DNA of 64,000 nt. Source: Paralvinella palmiformis. Taxonomy: Eukaryota > Annelida > Polychaeta > Terebellida > Alvinellidae. The notes beneath the pieces are model-generated. The model saw only the letters and a list, made by a program, of their open reading frames with translations. It had not been told where the DNA came from and did no database searches. Location: the NCBI GenBank assembly GCA_025642065.1, contig JAODUP010000045.1:1226001-1290000 (forward strand). The letters run 5' to 3'. Positions 1 through 10,028 of this stretch are shown here, piece by piece; within the stretch, counting starts at the first letter, position 1; every line of letters starts with the position of its first letter. The position numbers and the translations under genes were made by a program.

Positions 1-601
1 AACGAACTCTACTTGGTCTCACAAATATAAGGAAATAATCCTAATTACTAGAAGTGAGGGTTGGGGCGATTACAAGACCAAAGCTATCGATTACGATCAC
101 TTGAGAATACCATGATTACGATTACATTAATCCTGGTTGACTCCAAGATGGGAAAGAAAGGAATATTGTGAGATTATGGTGATGACATGGGAAGAAGCAA
201 TGATGACTCACTACACCAGGATGGGATGTGTGGATGAAAAGAAATAAAATCGTGCAACAGGTGTCTAGATCTCATGGAAACATGATAATAATCCTGTCAT
301 CACAGTCACATTCTACAACAGTAAAGGCAAATTTATAGTACAACCAGGTGCGCGAGATCCTGTGGTATTAAAACGAATTTAAGCTCAACATCACTCTGTA
401 AACATGGCAGACATGAAGTAACTGTTCCATTGGTTCCCATAGCACCACCGTTGGAAGTGCATATGGTCACCCCAGCTGAAAATGTATCTCGGCCTGCCGT
501 GGAAAACAATGCGACGTCAGATATGTATGTAATTATCGCCTTTCTAGTGACTTCGGTGAACTCTCTGACCAAAAGGATCCATGACAACGAGAAACACAGA
601 A
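1..601. other. Unassigned intergenic sequence
   Basis: No gene, RNA or repeat was recognised. An open frame on the minus strand at 333-587 has no recognisable motif and no coding character. Confidence 0.4.
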
Positions 602-801
602 GATGATGATGATGATGATGATGATGATTGGTGTTTTACTGCCACTTTTATGCAAATGGTAGGCTAAATGGGCCGAGCGACCTCCAAGTGTAATGAAGCG
701 AAGTCAAAGATGAAACAACCTTCAGATATGCCCACACTAAGATTCGACCACGGGTGGTAGTGATCTGTGATCCAACACGCTACTATTAGATCACGGAGGC
801 G
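602..801 (-). mobile_element. tRNA-derived SINE, copy 1 (full length)
   Basis: Read on the minus strand it has a tRNA-like head starting CGCCTCCGTGATC with box A- and box B-like stretches. A conserved body follows (TCATCTTTGACTTCGCTTCA, then GGTCGCTCGGCCCATTTAGC), then GCACAA-like and GGCAGTAAAACACC, and a tail of about nine TCA units. Its 5' end abuts a LINE fragment. No clear target-site duplication was seen. Confidence 0.85.
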
Positions 802-804
802 ACC

Positions 805-1463
805 TAATCAACCTACATGCCACAAAGGCAATACTCTATGCTTAATTGATCTCATCATTACAAATATATCCAAACCATGTACAAAATTGTATTTTTCTCA
901 ACTAAGCAATATATACCAAAATGATCTAACAAATATATTACAAATTGTAGCTATAAGAAATATACGAAAGTGATTTACAACAGATTTTATTTAATGTGGG
1001 AGAGGATTTTCATGATATTGATGACATGTATCTGTTGTTAGAGGTAATGGATGAACATGCTCCTCCTAAATTAAGATAGATTAAACATAGCAATGTTCCT
1101 TTCATGAAAAGTAAATTTAGAAAGGCAATAAACGTTAATAAAGTATGTTGAAGAGAGAAAAAAGACCAATGCAGCACGACGGAAAATTAGGAATTATATC
1201 GTAAACGTGGAAGTATCACTGTTAAGTTTAACAAGAAAAATCTCAACGTGTACAGGTAGTCGTTGACTTACGACCGGTTTTAAGTTGTTCTGGTAGTAAG
1301 TCGGCCTATGTTATAATTACCTTCTGTATATTATGCTGTGTAATGATATTATAATAATTTTTAAGTCGTACCGCCGGTCATAAAGTCGAACAGTCATAAG
1401 TTGCCTAGGTCGTAAGTCGACGACTACCTGTATATGCAACAAAATTATAATGTCATTAAAATA
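805..1463 (+). pseudogene. Decayed non-LTR retrotransposon, endonuclease-RT linker, split by a MITE
   Basis: Broken frames carry motifs usual in invertebrate LINE ORF2: PTCHKG...CLIDLIITN (end of the endonuclease domain), then DIDDMYLLLEVMDEHAPP, and VPFMKSKFRKAIN. There are at least one frameshift (near 990-1010) and several stops. The MITE at 1253-1430 interrupts it; codons resume after it (NLNVY, then MQQNYNV). Clade not assigned. Confidence 0.7.
1251..1432. mobile_element. MITE with 23-bp terminal inverted repeats and TA duplication
   Basis: The ends are inverted copies: CAGGTAGTCGTTGACTTACG at the left and the complement of CGTAAGTCGACGACTACCTG at the right, one mismatch over 23 bp, each flanked by TA (1251-1252 and 1431-1432). 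The interior repeats AAGTCG-type words. The TA target suggests a Tc1/mariner-superfamily helper; that is inference. There is no coding capacity. Confidence 0.8.
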
Positions 1464-1484
1464 GACAACAATAGCACACACACA

Positions 1485-1637
1485 CCTGGGCCCCACAGGT
1501 AGATTCTACGTATGTATAGATATATAATATTATATATTCAGATTGAACTATGTATTGTTTTATTTAGATATAGATTCATGGGGGTGTAGACTTCAAAGGA
1601 TGTTTAAATATTGATGTTCTAAGCCAGTGCCACTATA
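1485..1637 (+). repeat. Dispersed direct repeat R1, copy 1
   Basis: Shares CTGGGCCCYACAGG, CTACGTATGTATAGATAT, AGATTCATGG and AGCCAGTGCCACTATA, in the same order, with 2539-2726. No coding potential or terminal structure was seen. Confidence 0.7.
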
Positions 1638-2538
1638 AACGTATACTAAAACACTCATTGCCCGTGCCAGATATCATATCTATTTCGATCCAGATTCCTT
1701 ATTACATAAATGTAAGAAACTTATGTCGTTATAACAACATGTTTTATTCTATCAGCTTTGCTATATATTATGTAGAATCTTTATTGTTGTCCTCTTGTGT
1801 GATCTAATGAAACGACCTATTAATTCATACAATTATTTTTGATGGATTTATACTCCTAGTGGCGTTTATTACTCCGGCAGACATCTCCATGTGTATTAAG
1901 CTGCGGGCAGCGTTTTTCCGATATTGTGAGTAATTAGGTTACACTCGTATGAGAGAATTGCTGACTGTATAGCTATTATATTCCCTACGTGTCATTCGCA
2001 GTATCGGAGACCTGCCTGTTCTCAATTATATATCAAATAGATAAAGCGGATAGGCGCTTGAATTTACCTAACTGCATACACTAAAGGATGCTAAATTAGG
2101 CTTGGGTGAAGGTTCACCAAGTGGTGAACGGAAATGTATGAGGATTTGATGTTAGGTTTGAGTAATTTCAGGATTCAGGCGATACTTCATTCTAGTCCAG
2201 TAATAATCCATTGTGCAGTGTTGCTACTTTGTGTTTTGTGCTAAGTAAGTTCACTGCCTCCATATGTAGGTAGCATACATCTTGTCACGTGTTTAGCAAA
2301 CTGTTATGCTGGATGACTCCCTGAGAGCCTATAAAAGGCCTAACATTTCACTCTAATTAGAGAACAACTTGCGACGCTGGATTTGTCTGCGCGGTTGATA
2401 TGGTTAGGATTTGTTTTGTTATTCGAAACCAGAGTAAAACTTAAAATTACCATCTGTGGTGTCTAAATGTTCTTATGTATGTGATGTACTAACTCACTAT
2501 TGAACCACAGGCACGTGTTGCTTACAAAAAGCGGATTA
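1638..2538. other. Unassigned intergenic sequence between R1 copies
   Basis: AT-rich; no gene or structured repeat was recognised. Confidence 0.4.
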
Positions 2539-2719
2539 GCTGGGCCCTACAGGCTGATGAGTAGCCGAGACACATGTATAGATCCTACGTATGTATAGAT
2601 ATGTGGAGACGTAGAATATTTTATATTTAGATTGAAGTATGAATAGTTTTATTAATGTATAGATTCATGGAGATATAGGTTTCAAAGGATGTTTAGATGC
2701 TTATGTTCTGAGCCAGTGC

Positions 2720-2726
<7 letters not shown>
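2539..2726 (+). repeat. Dispersed direct repeat R1, copy 2
   Basis: Second copy of the repeat at 1485-1637, about 1.05 kb downstream and in the same orientation. It has a roughly 30-base extra segment after the first block and runs into a TA microsatellite. Confidence 0.7.

Positions 2727-2757
<31 letters not shown>
2723..2757. repeat. (TA)n microsatellite
   Basis: About 17 TA units at the end of R1 copy 2. Confidence 0.95.
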
Positions 2758-2759
<2 letters not shown>

Positions 2760-3768
2760 TATTTGAACAAGCCTTATATTATAGCAATAAAGGTTGGTTA
2801 CAAATAATCTTGACTAATGGCTCACGCACATCTTAGCAGATGTAAATAAGTATATAAAAAATAATAATTTCAAAATTACGTATATACATAATTACCTTAA
2901 ATATCCCTTACACATAGATACATTACACACATACGTATCAGTTAGGTCTAACAACGTTGTGCCAATCTTAGCCAGCGCGGAATACACGCCGTGAGTCATC
3001 CAATGAATACATTTCATTGATTCATTGGACTCTGATCAAGAGTACACACAGGGGAGGACTAAAATTGTAGTCGAAAACTGATTATCTTTAATTACGTCAT
3101 ATTTTACTGCCTGATTCTCAACTTCTGCTGATTCGAGGATTAGACCTGTTAAGTCTCCCACTTTATGCCATATCCCACCCTCACGTGCGTCCTCCAGTTT
3201 CTTATTTTTCTAACCTCCCATATTCCATGCTACGTGCCCCTTTTTAGAAATAAATATATCCGCAATTTACATTATCGTGAAAGCCTCTCAGATCGCTAAT
3301 CTGTCTTAGATACTGTAATTGCGCTGTTCCATTTTATTTTGTTATGTGTGATGATTGGTGTTTTCCATTTATTTATACAATGTTTGTGCAAACGTTTATG
3401 GTGGTTTGTGAATAAAAACTGTGTGGTGGTTGTGTGTATATAATCTTTATGATGGCTGTGGTGTTATTGCATGTTGTACTTATATAATTTTCAAATAAAG
3501 AATTGTTCTACACATGAGTGAATTTTGCATTCTATCGCCGCGCAATAGCATCACTATTTGATTAGTTCGATTTTACGCACAAATCTCCAGTTTGGGCATT
3601 TCAGAAACTTAACAAGTTTATCCAGGATACGTACGCTACGCTCACCAAAATACACGGCACAGCAGAGCAAGAAATAACCGTGTATTTCTTAGTTGAATAT
3701 TATAATTATAATCACTCCGCTGGGTGATAATTTTATGACAATTTGTGTTACAATTAGGCAGTTATACT
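2760..3768. other. Unassigned intergenic sequence
   Basis: Nothing recognisable apart from a short imperfect hairpin near 3000-3029 (CCAATGAAT ... ATTCATTGG). Confidence 0.4.
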
Positions 3769-6175
3769 GGGAAAAGATTTCGCTTCTAAAATTATCCACC
3801 AATCAAATGGCAGAAATCGTTAGCCTTCACCAGATAACTTATATATAGGAGAGCGCATAAGGGAAATATCCTGCTACCAGCCAAATAAGTAACAAAGTCA
3901 CGAAAGGTCTGTTCCATGGGCTCACTACATGCATGCTAACAGTCCCTAAACATAACCCTCTAATCCTAGCATGCGTAGTTGACCAATATCCCGATTTGGG
4001 CAGTAGCAGGATTATTCCCATGATCTCTTTCATAGAGGTGTTACTCTTGATGCGCCATCTTGGATTTTGAACCAGTAGCGCACATAGCGGCCGGGTGCAG
4101 TTCTCAGACAGTGGCAAATGCTAAATAGTCAAAAGCTATCTGGCTGTACACATGTGAATGTGTACATGTGTGCCGCATGGTTGAAATGAATTGTCAATAC
4201 TAGTACTATATGTCTCATGTTATACTTACTATATGTTATATGTTGCGATCAGTACACAGCTGATCAGAAAATAATTGAAAGTGGTTTAGTTCATTTCACA
4301 GCCTATTTTATTTTGTGTGTGGAAGGCGTATGTTCTTTTAAATGAAAACAATGAATTATATATATATATATATATATACGAGGTATATGCATAAACATAT
4401 TTATCATCAATTATAACACACAACAATCACGGGTCATGCCATGGTCCGTTCATTTTTTATTTGGATATAAATATATACAGGTATTATAACGTAATCATGA
4501 CACAATTGATAACAAACTTTCCACCTTATATTCATCATGTCCGTTTATCATATATTAACTTTAAAAAATCAGAAGCCAGTGGTTTTATGCATTTAAGTTA
4601 TGAAGAGAAGTATACCAAGTAAACCACATGATATGCATTTCACTGAAACGGAATTCATGAACCAGACAACTTATCTAGAATGCTATTCCAACTATTTTTG
4701 ATGTACCAAATCCACCGCATGCATCCACTGAAATCAAAGAGGAATGTATTAACAGATAGGAAACCTATACAGGAGACAGGGCCAGCTGTGATGGTAATTA
4801 ATATTTATAAATATTAATGGTGAAAATTGGTATTATAAAATTAATTAAATAAGAAACAAGGCACCAAACCCATGAAATTTTGTCAGCCCATTTCATACCT
4901 TAATACAAAAAAAGGATTACCAGCACCTGAATTAGTACTTGAATGTTCAGCTCATGTGGTTTACTTGGTATACTTCTCTTCATAACTTAAATGCATATCA
5001 AATCAAATAACCAACTTGAAAAAAAGGGAAAACATATATTTACACATTGTGTATGCACTTGGTTCAAGTCATTATTTTACAAGGTATTGTTCTGTTTCAG
5101 TCCTTGAAGTTCTATGATGATGAGATACCATGTAAACAGGCCAATATCTTGGTTACAGATTTACTGGTGTTATCTGTTACAGTAGTCAATGCATGTGTCT
5201 ATTACATCTCTGGGTATATTCTGTCTAACTTTAAACAGTTCACTGATCTGGACTAAATGTCATATTTTTATAGTAGTGGTTGTTTAGAGCTGGAAGTAAT
5301 TTGGGTTATTCTGTCCATTTGATAACAAATGACTGATTGTAACTATAGATGAACCCGTGGCACAAGAGATTTGATGCCGCTTATTGTATGAAAGTACTAA
5401 TTTCTCTATCTCTAACATGTTAACGCAAACATAAACATTGTTAATATTCCATGTATATTCTTTGTTCTCAGCTGGGCAGGCCTATATTGCATGGTCTATA
5501 TTATTGAGGTGTAGACTTTAAATGAACTTATAATTTTTTTAGTTAATATATGATAAACGGACATGATGAATATATGGTGAATTGTGTTATGGTTGCGTTA
5601 TAATAGCTGTGTATATAATTATATGTCTATATCCAAATAAATAAAATTTTATGGACTATGATAAACTGACATGATGAAAGTATGTTTGTATGCATTTACC
5701 TCATATATACCTAACTGTTTTCATTTAAAAAAACTACGCCTTCCACACACAAAGGTGTGAAATAACCTAAACCACGTTCAATTATTTTCTAATCAGCTGT
5801 CAAGTGATCGCAAATTGCAGGCTATGAATTAATTAAGTGACTGGGCTGTGAAAGCATTTAATTATTTATTTACAGTTTCAGAGCTTCGTTTCCTTCGATA
5901 TCACGTGTGCACAATTAGTGTTAATTAATAAAAGAGTATGTGATCATGTAACATATAGTACTAGTATTGGGAATTCATTTCAACCATGCGCACACATGTA
6001 CACGATCACATGTGGACGACCAGAGAGCTTTTGTTTATTTGAGAAATACCTCCGGTCGCTGGAGACGCCACTGGTTCAAAATTCAACATGGCGCGGCAAG
6101 AGTAACGCCTCTATATTTAAGCTCTCTGTTACCGGTAAAGTGGCGCGGCGTAGTGAAAGCCCAAGGAACTAGTGA
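3769..6175. mobile_element. Long inverted-repeat (foldback-like) element, about 2.4 kb
   Basis: Outer arms of about 530-580 bp (4028-4560 and 5542-6120) are diverged reverse complements. They include a perfect 32-bp match (4528-4559 with 5542-5573). Inner arms of 45 bp (4587-4631 and 4952-4996) are perfect. The right half has about 520 extra bases between inner and outer arms. Blocks just outside the arms (3769-3832 and 6139-6175) recur side by side at 8974-9079, which suggests that these are the element's ends. No transposase was recognised. Confidence 0.7.
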
Positions 6176-7224
6176 GGGTGTCCCAGTCTTCGTCTCTAAG
6201 AACAATCGTACCCAGGGTGAACATTGAAATGAACTTCACCATATAATTAAGTTGATATTTCTCTGAGGTCTGGAAATCTCTATACAAGGAAATTCAAATT
6301 TAATCACTTTCACATTCCGAAGCTAATAATCTCGGAGACGTAACCAGTAAACAGCAAAGGATAAAAGACATTTATGGAATAGTAGTGTGCGACATGTCAC
6401 ATTTTCCATTATGATAATAAAGGAATAATCATTATCATATAATAATGGGTTTGAAGCTATCACTAGCTAAAGTATAAACATTGTTACTTCAACATAAATA
6501 ACAATACTTTATTTAATTTTAAATAAATTAATATATCTAATAGTGAACGCTAAAATAGTAAAAGCTATTTATTATAAATTACCATTATGATAACTTACAT
6601 ACTTATCCTTTTATCCAGTTTCATTTAATCAGTATGTTACAGTAACAATATTTATTAACATTAAACTAATGCAATGTTAAAATTGAGATATATTAATTAT
6701 AACACATTTAGCTATTACCGGTATGTATATTTTAATAATATTTTTTACGTTATTTACATATTTACTTTTCATCAATTAAATTATTCTATTATTTCATACC
6801 TATTATTACACTAGTAATATTATATCTGATTTTAGGATATATCTCTTGTTAATAAAACATTTACATAAAAAAAATTCTTATTGCTGGTTTCAGTATTGTA
6901 CGATACGATTTCATTTTAATATGTCGATAACCACAAATGCTAAATTTATTATAACTGTGAATAGATAAAAATTATCCACATATATAAAACAATAAATCTT
7001 TATCATTTATTTATAATATCTGTATTGCTAATATATATATATATATATATAATATGTGTGCGTACGCGCGCACGTTGTGTTATAATATAAAAATTTACTC
7101 TTTGTCTTAGCAATGTGAGTGTGAGAGTGTGACATATTTCATGTATTGTTTTGATAATGCTTTTGAATTAAATATTCTTTTTAGATGCACAATCAACTTT
7201 GTTTTATGTTTTTTCTGACTGTTA
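6176..7224. other. Very AT-rich intergenic block
   Basis: From about 6400 to 7060 the sequence is dominated by A and T, with short TA runs (7031-7050). No gene was seen. Confidence 0.5.
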
Positions 7225-7970
7225 TCATTATAGGTGCATCCAGACAACGCAGCAAACTTATCCATTTCTTCCCTACGAACATCCTTTGTCGTAGCATCAC
7301 ATCACAAGACACTGTACGTAATCTTGGTGTTACATTTGATAGCGATTTTAATTTAAGAAAACATGTTTCTCCGATATGTCGCTCCTGCTTCTATCATATT
7401 CGTTACCTTCGTCGTATTCGGCGCCATCTTTCAGTCGCCAAAACTTTTGCTACATCACTCATTACTAGTAGGCTTGATTACTGCAACTCTCTTCTTTATA
7501 ACATTGCATCTAAGGATATTCTAAAACTTCAGTGTGTTCAGAACTGCTTAGCTAGGGTTGTAACACTGTCTCTTCGGTTTTCCCATTCTGTCCCACTTCT
7601 GAATTCTCTTCACTGGCTCCCTGTTCAATCTCGCATCATTTTCAAACTCTGCACTACTGCCTATCAAACTTTTTCCGGAGAACCTTCATATATATTTCCA
7701 TGCTTTCTTTATCACCCAAGCCCAGAGAGCTCCGTTCATCTGGTTTTCACTTGTTGTCTGTTCCGAGGGTTAAAACTCATGCTGGGACTCTTTGGAATTC
7801 ACTCTGAAGTTTTCTTTCAATCTGATCATTGCTCATGAACTTTGTATCGTACGCGGACTATGAGTTTGCCCAACCCCTGTAGTAGGTGCGCCACTGAGCT
7901 CGATTCTTTTGGTGCTACAGAAGTTTTGTAATTATTATTATTTCTATTATTAATATTATTATTATTTTTA
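7225..7970 (+). pseudogene. 5'-truncated, frameshifted non-LTR retrotransposon ORF2 C terminus
   Basis: The open stretch 7185-7838 carries the thumb/C-terminal part of a LINE reverse transcriptase: VRNLGVTFDSDFNLRKHVS, then HIRYLRRIRRHLS, TSRLDYCNSLLYNI, LQCVQNCLARVV and LNSLHWLPVQSRI. Near 7718-7740 the reading frame breaks. The expected continuation (RELRSSG, then SVPRVKTHAGT and LWNSL) lies in the +1 frame, with an apparent small deletion between HAGT and LWNSL. The copy ends in an ATT-rich tail (about 7929-7970). It resembles CR1/L2-type elements; the clade is not certain. Non-functional. Confidence 0.8.
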
Positions 7971-8313
7971 AATATTTTGCAGACGAAGATTATTTAAAAC
8001 ATAATTCGTATGCGTGTGTGGATATGAATTTCCTGTTTTGCTGTTGTTTTCATGGAATAATAAACACGAAGTATATTAATATTACTTATATAACACGGTT
8101 ATGAAGTAGCATATCTCGTTTATGAAAGGTGTGCTTTTGCATGGTAGGAACTGGTATGCCAGTGGTTAAGAATGCAACAGGTACACCAATGGTTATAAAC
8201 TGTAGTATAATATGAACTATAGTTATCGTGGGTGGCTGACCACGTTAAATGGTGTTGCCGTCTCCACTGCATGAATTATTAAAAAATAAAGGGGGACGTC
8301 AAAAATCCCCTGG
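7971..8313. other. Unassigned intergenic sequence
   Basis: Nothing recognisable. A short T/A-rich tail of the LINE precedes it and repeat R2 follows. Confidence 0.35.
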
Positions 8314-8403
8314 GGACGTAAAACACTCTGGCAGTGACCACCATCAGGGTATTTCAGCTCCATCTTTCCGTACTGCTCCCCCTGTGAGTGGTGGGGGAGG
8401 AGT
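8314..8403 (+). repeat. Dispersed repeat R2, copy 1
   Basis: About 90 bp shared with 25161-25254: a GTAAAACA word, GCAGTGACC/GGAGTGACC, then AGGGT, CATCTTTCC/CACGTTTCC, a TGCTC block and GGGAGGAGTT. It is clearly the same repeat, diverged. Family unknown. Confidence 0.65.
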
Positions 8404-8608
8404 TTCTTAACCACTCCAACATAGAGGCTGTGCTTCATAAGCGACAGCCTGGGGATTCTCGCCGAAAAAAAAATCAATCAACTATAGTTTGGTTATAAAA
8501 TGTTCAGAAACTGTTTTGCGAATCATTTTATTTGCTGGCTGCCTGTAAACATTGTGCTGTGGTTGAGAATATATGCAGATGCTATGCCTATATGTCAGTG
8601 GAAACATT

Positions 8609-8764
8609 CTTTTACAAAAGTCGTGGGCATATCTGAAGGTTGTTTCGTCTTTCACTTCGTTTCATTACCTTTGGAAGTCGCTGGGCCCATTTAGCCTACC
8701 TTGTGCACAAATGTGGCCGTAAAATATCAATCATCATCAATCATCATCATCTTTTACAAAAGTC
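8609..8764 (+). mobile_element. tRNA-derived SINE, copy 2: 5'-truncated with perfect 14-bp TSD
   Basis: The insert 8623-8750 contains only the SINE body (GTGGGCATATCTGAAGG onward) and TCA tail, with no tRNA-like head. CTTTTACAAAAGTC occurs at 8609-8622 and again at 8751-8764. This is a direct record of a retrotransposition event by target-primed reverse transcription. Confidence 0.92.
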
Positions 8765-8973
8765 AGCTTACTATAGTTCCGTACTTCCACTGAAACCATA
8801 TAATAAATTATCCTTGCCAAAGTACATAACACATATATATGGATTAGGAGTGAATTTCTAATCCAGTTCAACATTATTCTTCTGAAATTCTACTCGGTCA
8901 TTGATCAACAAATATGCATATGTTGGGAATTTATAACAACCTATGCCCGAATTAGTATACGTTAGCTAAGTCA

Positions 8974-9079
8974 GGAAAGGGGTTTTCCAGTCTAAATATA
9001 GTCACCAATCAAATGGGAGCAAGCGTTCGCCTTCGCAACCTGAGTGGCGCAACGTAGTGAAAGACGAGGGAACTAGTGA
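8974..9079 (+). mobile_element. Short derivative carrying both end-blocks of the foldback element
   Basis: 8974-9036 matches 3769-3832 (CACCAATCAAATGG, then CGTTNGCCTTC). 9043-9079 matches 6139-6175 (AGTGGCGC..CGTAGTGA, then GGAACTAGTGA). The two blocks are 6 bases apart here but 2.3 kb apart in the long element. Confidence 0.6.
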
Positions 9080-9142
9080 AAACATTTTAATTTATATAAC
9101 CTAGCTTATATCAAAGACTGTTTATATATTTAAGCTCTCTGC

Positions 9143-9351
9143 TTATATACCTCACGGGCGCCTCCATGGCTTAACTGGTAGCGCGGTTGGCCACAGATCT
9201 ATAACGCTTGGGTTCAAACCCCGGCCAGGCTATAAAAGGGTGTTTCATCTTTCACTTCGCCTCATTCTCTTTGGAGGTCGTTCAGTCGATTTAGTCTATC
9301 TTGTGCACAATATGGCCGTAAAACAGCAACATTTACATTTATAAACCTCAC
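9143..9351 (+). mobile_element. tRNA-derived SINE, copy 3 (full length, TSD)
   Basis: The element 9156-9338 has a head GGGCGCCTCCATGGCTTAAC, box B-like GGTTCAAACCCC and the full body, but its tail lacks TCA units. A 13-bp duplication with one mismatch flanks it (TTATATACCTCAC at 9143-9155, TTATAAACCTCAC at 9339-9351). It lies about 0.6 kb upstream of KIF13 exon 1. Confidence 0.88.
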
Positions 9352-9739
9352 ATGCCAATAAATACCACTAATTAACCCACTTAAAAATTGGCAACACTCA
9401 CACCAGAATTATAATGTTAACATGTATTAGATGTAAACACTAATAAAAAAAATTGTAATATACTATTAAGTTTGAATTTAAAACAAAATGAAGTTATATA
9501 AGATATCATATCGAATACCACATGCCACATAGGAATATGCTCGCCTAAAAAGACTTTTTCCTTGACACAATCATATGTGATATGATAATGCTGTAAATAA
9601 CGAGTTAAAAACCACAACAAATTTATCTTTGTATGCAAATACGAAATCTTATGTGATGAGGTCTATTCAACTGTATACAAAACATTACAGTTCGTACATA
9701 TTGATAGTTGTAAGACACAACTAGTATTGTCTTTGCCGA
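9352..9739. other. Unassigned sequence upstream of KIF13 promoter
   Basis: AT-rich. No gene or element was recognised. Confidence 0.35.
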
Positions 9740-9970
9740 TGATTAAGTTACCTGCCGCGATGACGACATTCACCGGAAGTAGCCTCGTTTTCGAGCTCTT
9801 CTAATTTCCAATCAAACATGGCAGCGGTTGTGATGTCTGTTCACTTCGAGCTGTAAACTCCACGTTGTTATGATCATTCATCTGGGATAACAGTTCGGAT
9901 TACGCCAGAATTTATAGAAGAACAGTGTAATTTTGCTGAATCTAGGATAAAGTGGCGCGATCTGGGCGCC
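9740..9970 (+). promoter_or_regulatory. TATA-less promoter / 5' leader region of KIF13
   Basis: CpGs are much denser here and in exon 1 than in the surrounding AT-rich DNA. An ETS/GABP-like core (ACCGGAAGT) lies at 9772-9780 and a YY1-like site (CAAACATGGCAGCGG) at 9813-9827. Both are typical of TATA-less housekeeping promoters. No TATA box is evident at a useful distance. The transcription start cannot be fixed by eye. Confidence 0.5.
9818..9856 (+). other. Possible 12-codon upstream ORF in KIF13 leader
   Basis: ATG at 9818 reads MAAVVMSVHFEL and stops at TAA 9854-9856. It is in the same frame as the main start 153 bases downstream. Its ATG is the core of the YY1-like site, so it may lie at or upstream of the transcription start and never be translated. 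Confidence 0.35.
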
Positions 9971-10028
9971 ATGGGCTCTATGGATAAAGTTAAAGTGGCG
10001 GTTCGCGTCAGACCGTTCAATCGTCGAG
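9971..10028 (+). CDS. KIF13: KIF13 exon 1 (coding part)
   Basis: It codes [19 protein letters not shown] plus the first base of the next codon (phase 1), then donor GTTAGA. The start ATG sits in a strong Kozak context (GGCGCCATGG). It is the first in-frame ATG after an in-frame TAA at 9854-9856. A second Met at codon 4 is possible. [12 protein letters not shown] is the first beta strand typical of kinesin-3 motors. Confidence 0.93.

Noticed and set aside
5047..5256. 69-codon open frame inside the foldback element
   Set aside because: Hydrophobic but short, with no motif or match to a transposase. Chance open frame in AT-rich DNA.
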